From: Emiliania huxleyi CCMP1516
Lineage: Eukaryota; Haptophyta; Isochrysidales; Noelaerhabdaceae
Length of the DNA: 45,982 bases
Direction: 5' to 3'
NCBI RefSeq assembly: GCF_000372725.1
Contig: NW_005199443.1
Location: 414,928 to 460,909 of the forward strand
Both the position numbers and the translations under genes were made by a program. This document shows positions 45,401 to 45,982 of the stretch, piece by piece; the stretch's first letter is position 1; the number at the start of each line of letters is the position of its first letter. Below the pieces are notes generated by a model, which was not told where the DNA came from, ran no database searches, and saw nothing but the letters and a program-made list of their open reading frames with translations.

Positions 45401-45982
45401 CATAGGTCGCCACTGATAGGTCGCGACGTCCTCGCCCGCGAGGTGCCTCGCCCCGCTGGGCCCGCCACCCGCCGGCTGCGGCAGCGCGCCGCCGCCCCTC
45501 GCCGAAAGCAGCTGTGAGCGGCGTCTCATCGCGTCTGCGCGGTGGCCGTGTACAGGCGCCGGCACCACTCTCTTCGTCGGAAGCTCCGTCGCCGACTCGC
45601 TCCTCCTCCTCCTCTCGCTGCCAGAGGCGGCGGCTGCGTCCGAGCCGCTGCCGCCGCTGCCGCCGCTGCCGCCGCCGCCGCACGCACCGCGCTGCGCACC
45701 GGCTGCGGAGCCCGTCGCCGCTGGACCCTGGCGGGCCGGCGGGCGGGGCGGCGGCCGGGGCGGCGGGGCGCGCGGCGCCGAAGCGGCGCCGTAACGGCGA
45801 GGAGCCCGCCGCAGCCGCAGCCGCCGCCGCCGCCGCCGGCTCCACCGAGGGCCACGGGGGAGACGTCGCGAACGGCGGCGGCGGCGGCAGCGGCGGCAAG
45901 CGGCGCCGCACCGGAGCGGGCTTCGAGCATTCTGCGGAGGAGGAGGGCGAGGGCGAGGGCGAGGGCGAGGGCGAGGGGGAGG
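42406..45982 (+). CDS. CPSF1: CPSF1 (CPSF160), 5' part; continues past the window
   Basis: The large subunit of the cleavage and polyadenylation specificity factor, a three-beta-propeller nuclear scaffold. Exons recognised: 42406 to about 42905 (YPLVSPTVVEYAVSAVLAPG, EPAKLSLLELDEVSGTLRTR, LRCDPTGEVGLMLAFSTLLL), about 43050-43627 (HHAIDVGFLHGRATPTALVL, ADPRQTWPGR), 43853-44080 (VGALVLSPLPRTGALLW...PLGGALVVSDNALVWLDQ), 44467-44560 (VHSHGVALNGEARCEATPL), 44783-44847 (GELFILCLASARGRLVAIEP) and from 45556 (GTTLFVGSSVADSLLLLLSL). The order follows animal CPSF1. A later frame carries KRRRNGEEP and KRRRTGAGF, nuclear-localisation-like stretches expected here. One exon between 44848 and 45555 was not found. 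Introns after 44080 and 44560 have GC donors. Confidence 0.85.
42906..43050 (+). repeat. CPSF1 intron 1 with CATCTCCGCA minisatellite
   Basis: CACATCTCCGC units repeat at 42938-42990. The exact intron borders are not fixed; the first exon ends after VPLDAT or VPLDATC. Confidence 0.5.
43628..43852 (+). repeat. CPSF1 intron with CACTTCCGAGG minisatellite
   Basis: GT-AG intron of 225 bases. Nearly all of it is CACTTCCGAG(G/A) units. The intron starts GTGGGGGCG and the next exon GTTGGCGCG. Splicing gives STCE|VGALVLSP. Confidence 0.8.
44058..44400 (+). repeat. Four tandem copies of a CPSF1 exon-intron boundary
   Basis: The exon end plus intron start GTCTGGCTGGACCAGGCCCC occurs at about 44066 and recurs in variants at about 44157, 44258 and 44377. 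Each copy is followed by a different T- and C-rich spacer of about 70-90 bases. The first is the true exon end (LVWLDQ) and the others lie in the 44081-44466 intron. Confidence 0.85.
44561..44782 (+). repeat. CPSF1 intron (GC-AG) containing a segment similar to the window start
   Basis: Starts GCGCCGCGG; the next exon starts GCGAGCTC. At 44630-44680 it contains CCTGAACCCACGCTGGGTTC and GGAGGTATGGTA, resembling 97-145. Splicing gives LSLR|GELFILC in frame. Confidence 0.7.
45511..45555 (+). mobile_element. Introner-like 3' end of a CPSF1 intron
   Basis: GCTGTGAGCGGCGTCTCATC then GCG, ending GGCCGTGTACAG directly before the exon that encodes TTLFVGSSVADS. It matches the core and position of the introner family. 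Confidence 0.65.

Overview
The window is nuclear DNA of a GC-rich eukaryotic alga, most likely a haptophyte. The evidence is genes split by many short introns, no operons, and several protein types I associate with haptophytes and related algae: a membrane-anchored protein with two TIR-like modules, a cys-loop-channel-like relic, a Cys-rich W...C...VxFN...CVC module, ShKT and prolyl-4-hydroxylase modules, and many AP2-like repeats. The species cannot be named from the sequence alone.

Layout. 1-6.5 kb is a gene-poor junkyard: a Cys-rich module exon, a decayed ligand-gated channel with a second copy of one of its exons 3 kb away, a broken SET-like/coiled-coil ORF, a TPR fragment, a minisatellite and a decayed non-LTR retrotransposon endonuclease. 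6.8-9.7 kb (-) holds a membrane-anchored 2OG-Fe(II) oxygenase-like gene and an IQ-motif gene. 10-15 kb holds an unrecognised gene, an HRI1/GNAT-like gene (+) and a homeodomain-like/chromodomain gene (-). 15.2-17.3 kb (-) is a complete seven-exon MTFP1 (mitochondrial fission process protein) gene. 18.3-21.9 kb (+) encodes a nine-repeat AP2-like protein with a Tudor-like insert. 23.9-28.8 kb (-) carries a sulfotransferase, a prolyl-4-hydroxylase and a ShKT protein; the last two may be one gene. 28.9-31.2 kb (+) has a glycosyltransferase and a coiled-coil repeat protein. 32.3-35.3 kb has two YnfA-like membrane proteins in inverted orientation around a coiled-coil gene. 37.5-40 kb (+) is a complete twelve-exon isovaleryl-CoA-dehydrogenase-like gene. 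40.3-41.9 kb (-) is the TIR gene. 42.4 kb to the end (+) is the 5' part of CPSF1 (CPSF160).

The most striking feature is how the introns are built. By joining exons by hand I obtained uninterrupted reading frames for MTFP1, the acyl-CoA dehydrogenase, the prolyl hydroxylase domain, the AP2 gene and parts of CPSF1. Most of these introns start with GC rather than GT. In most of them the first bases of the intron are a copy of the first bases of the next exon, from about 6 bases up to 34. Many also contain a shared 40-base sequence with a GTGTGAA...TTCACAC hairpin that ends in the acceptor (CTGTGAACAG). A second group of introns carries a TCCCCATATC-type minisatellite. Others are tandem copies of the exon boundary itself. 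Together this looks like an active introner / duplication-driven intron-gain system with GC donors, caught at several stages in one 46-kb stretch.

Functional links between neighbours are weak, as expected for a eukaryote. The sulfotransferase, glycosyltransferase, prolyl hydroxylase and ShKT genes (23.9-30.4 kb) are all of secretory-pathway type. MTFP1 and the dehydrogenase are both mitochondrial types.
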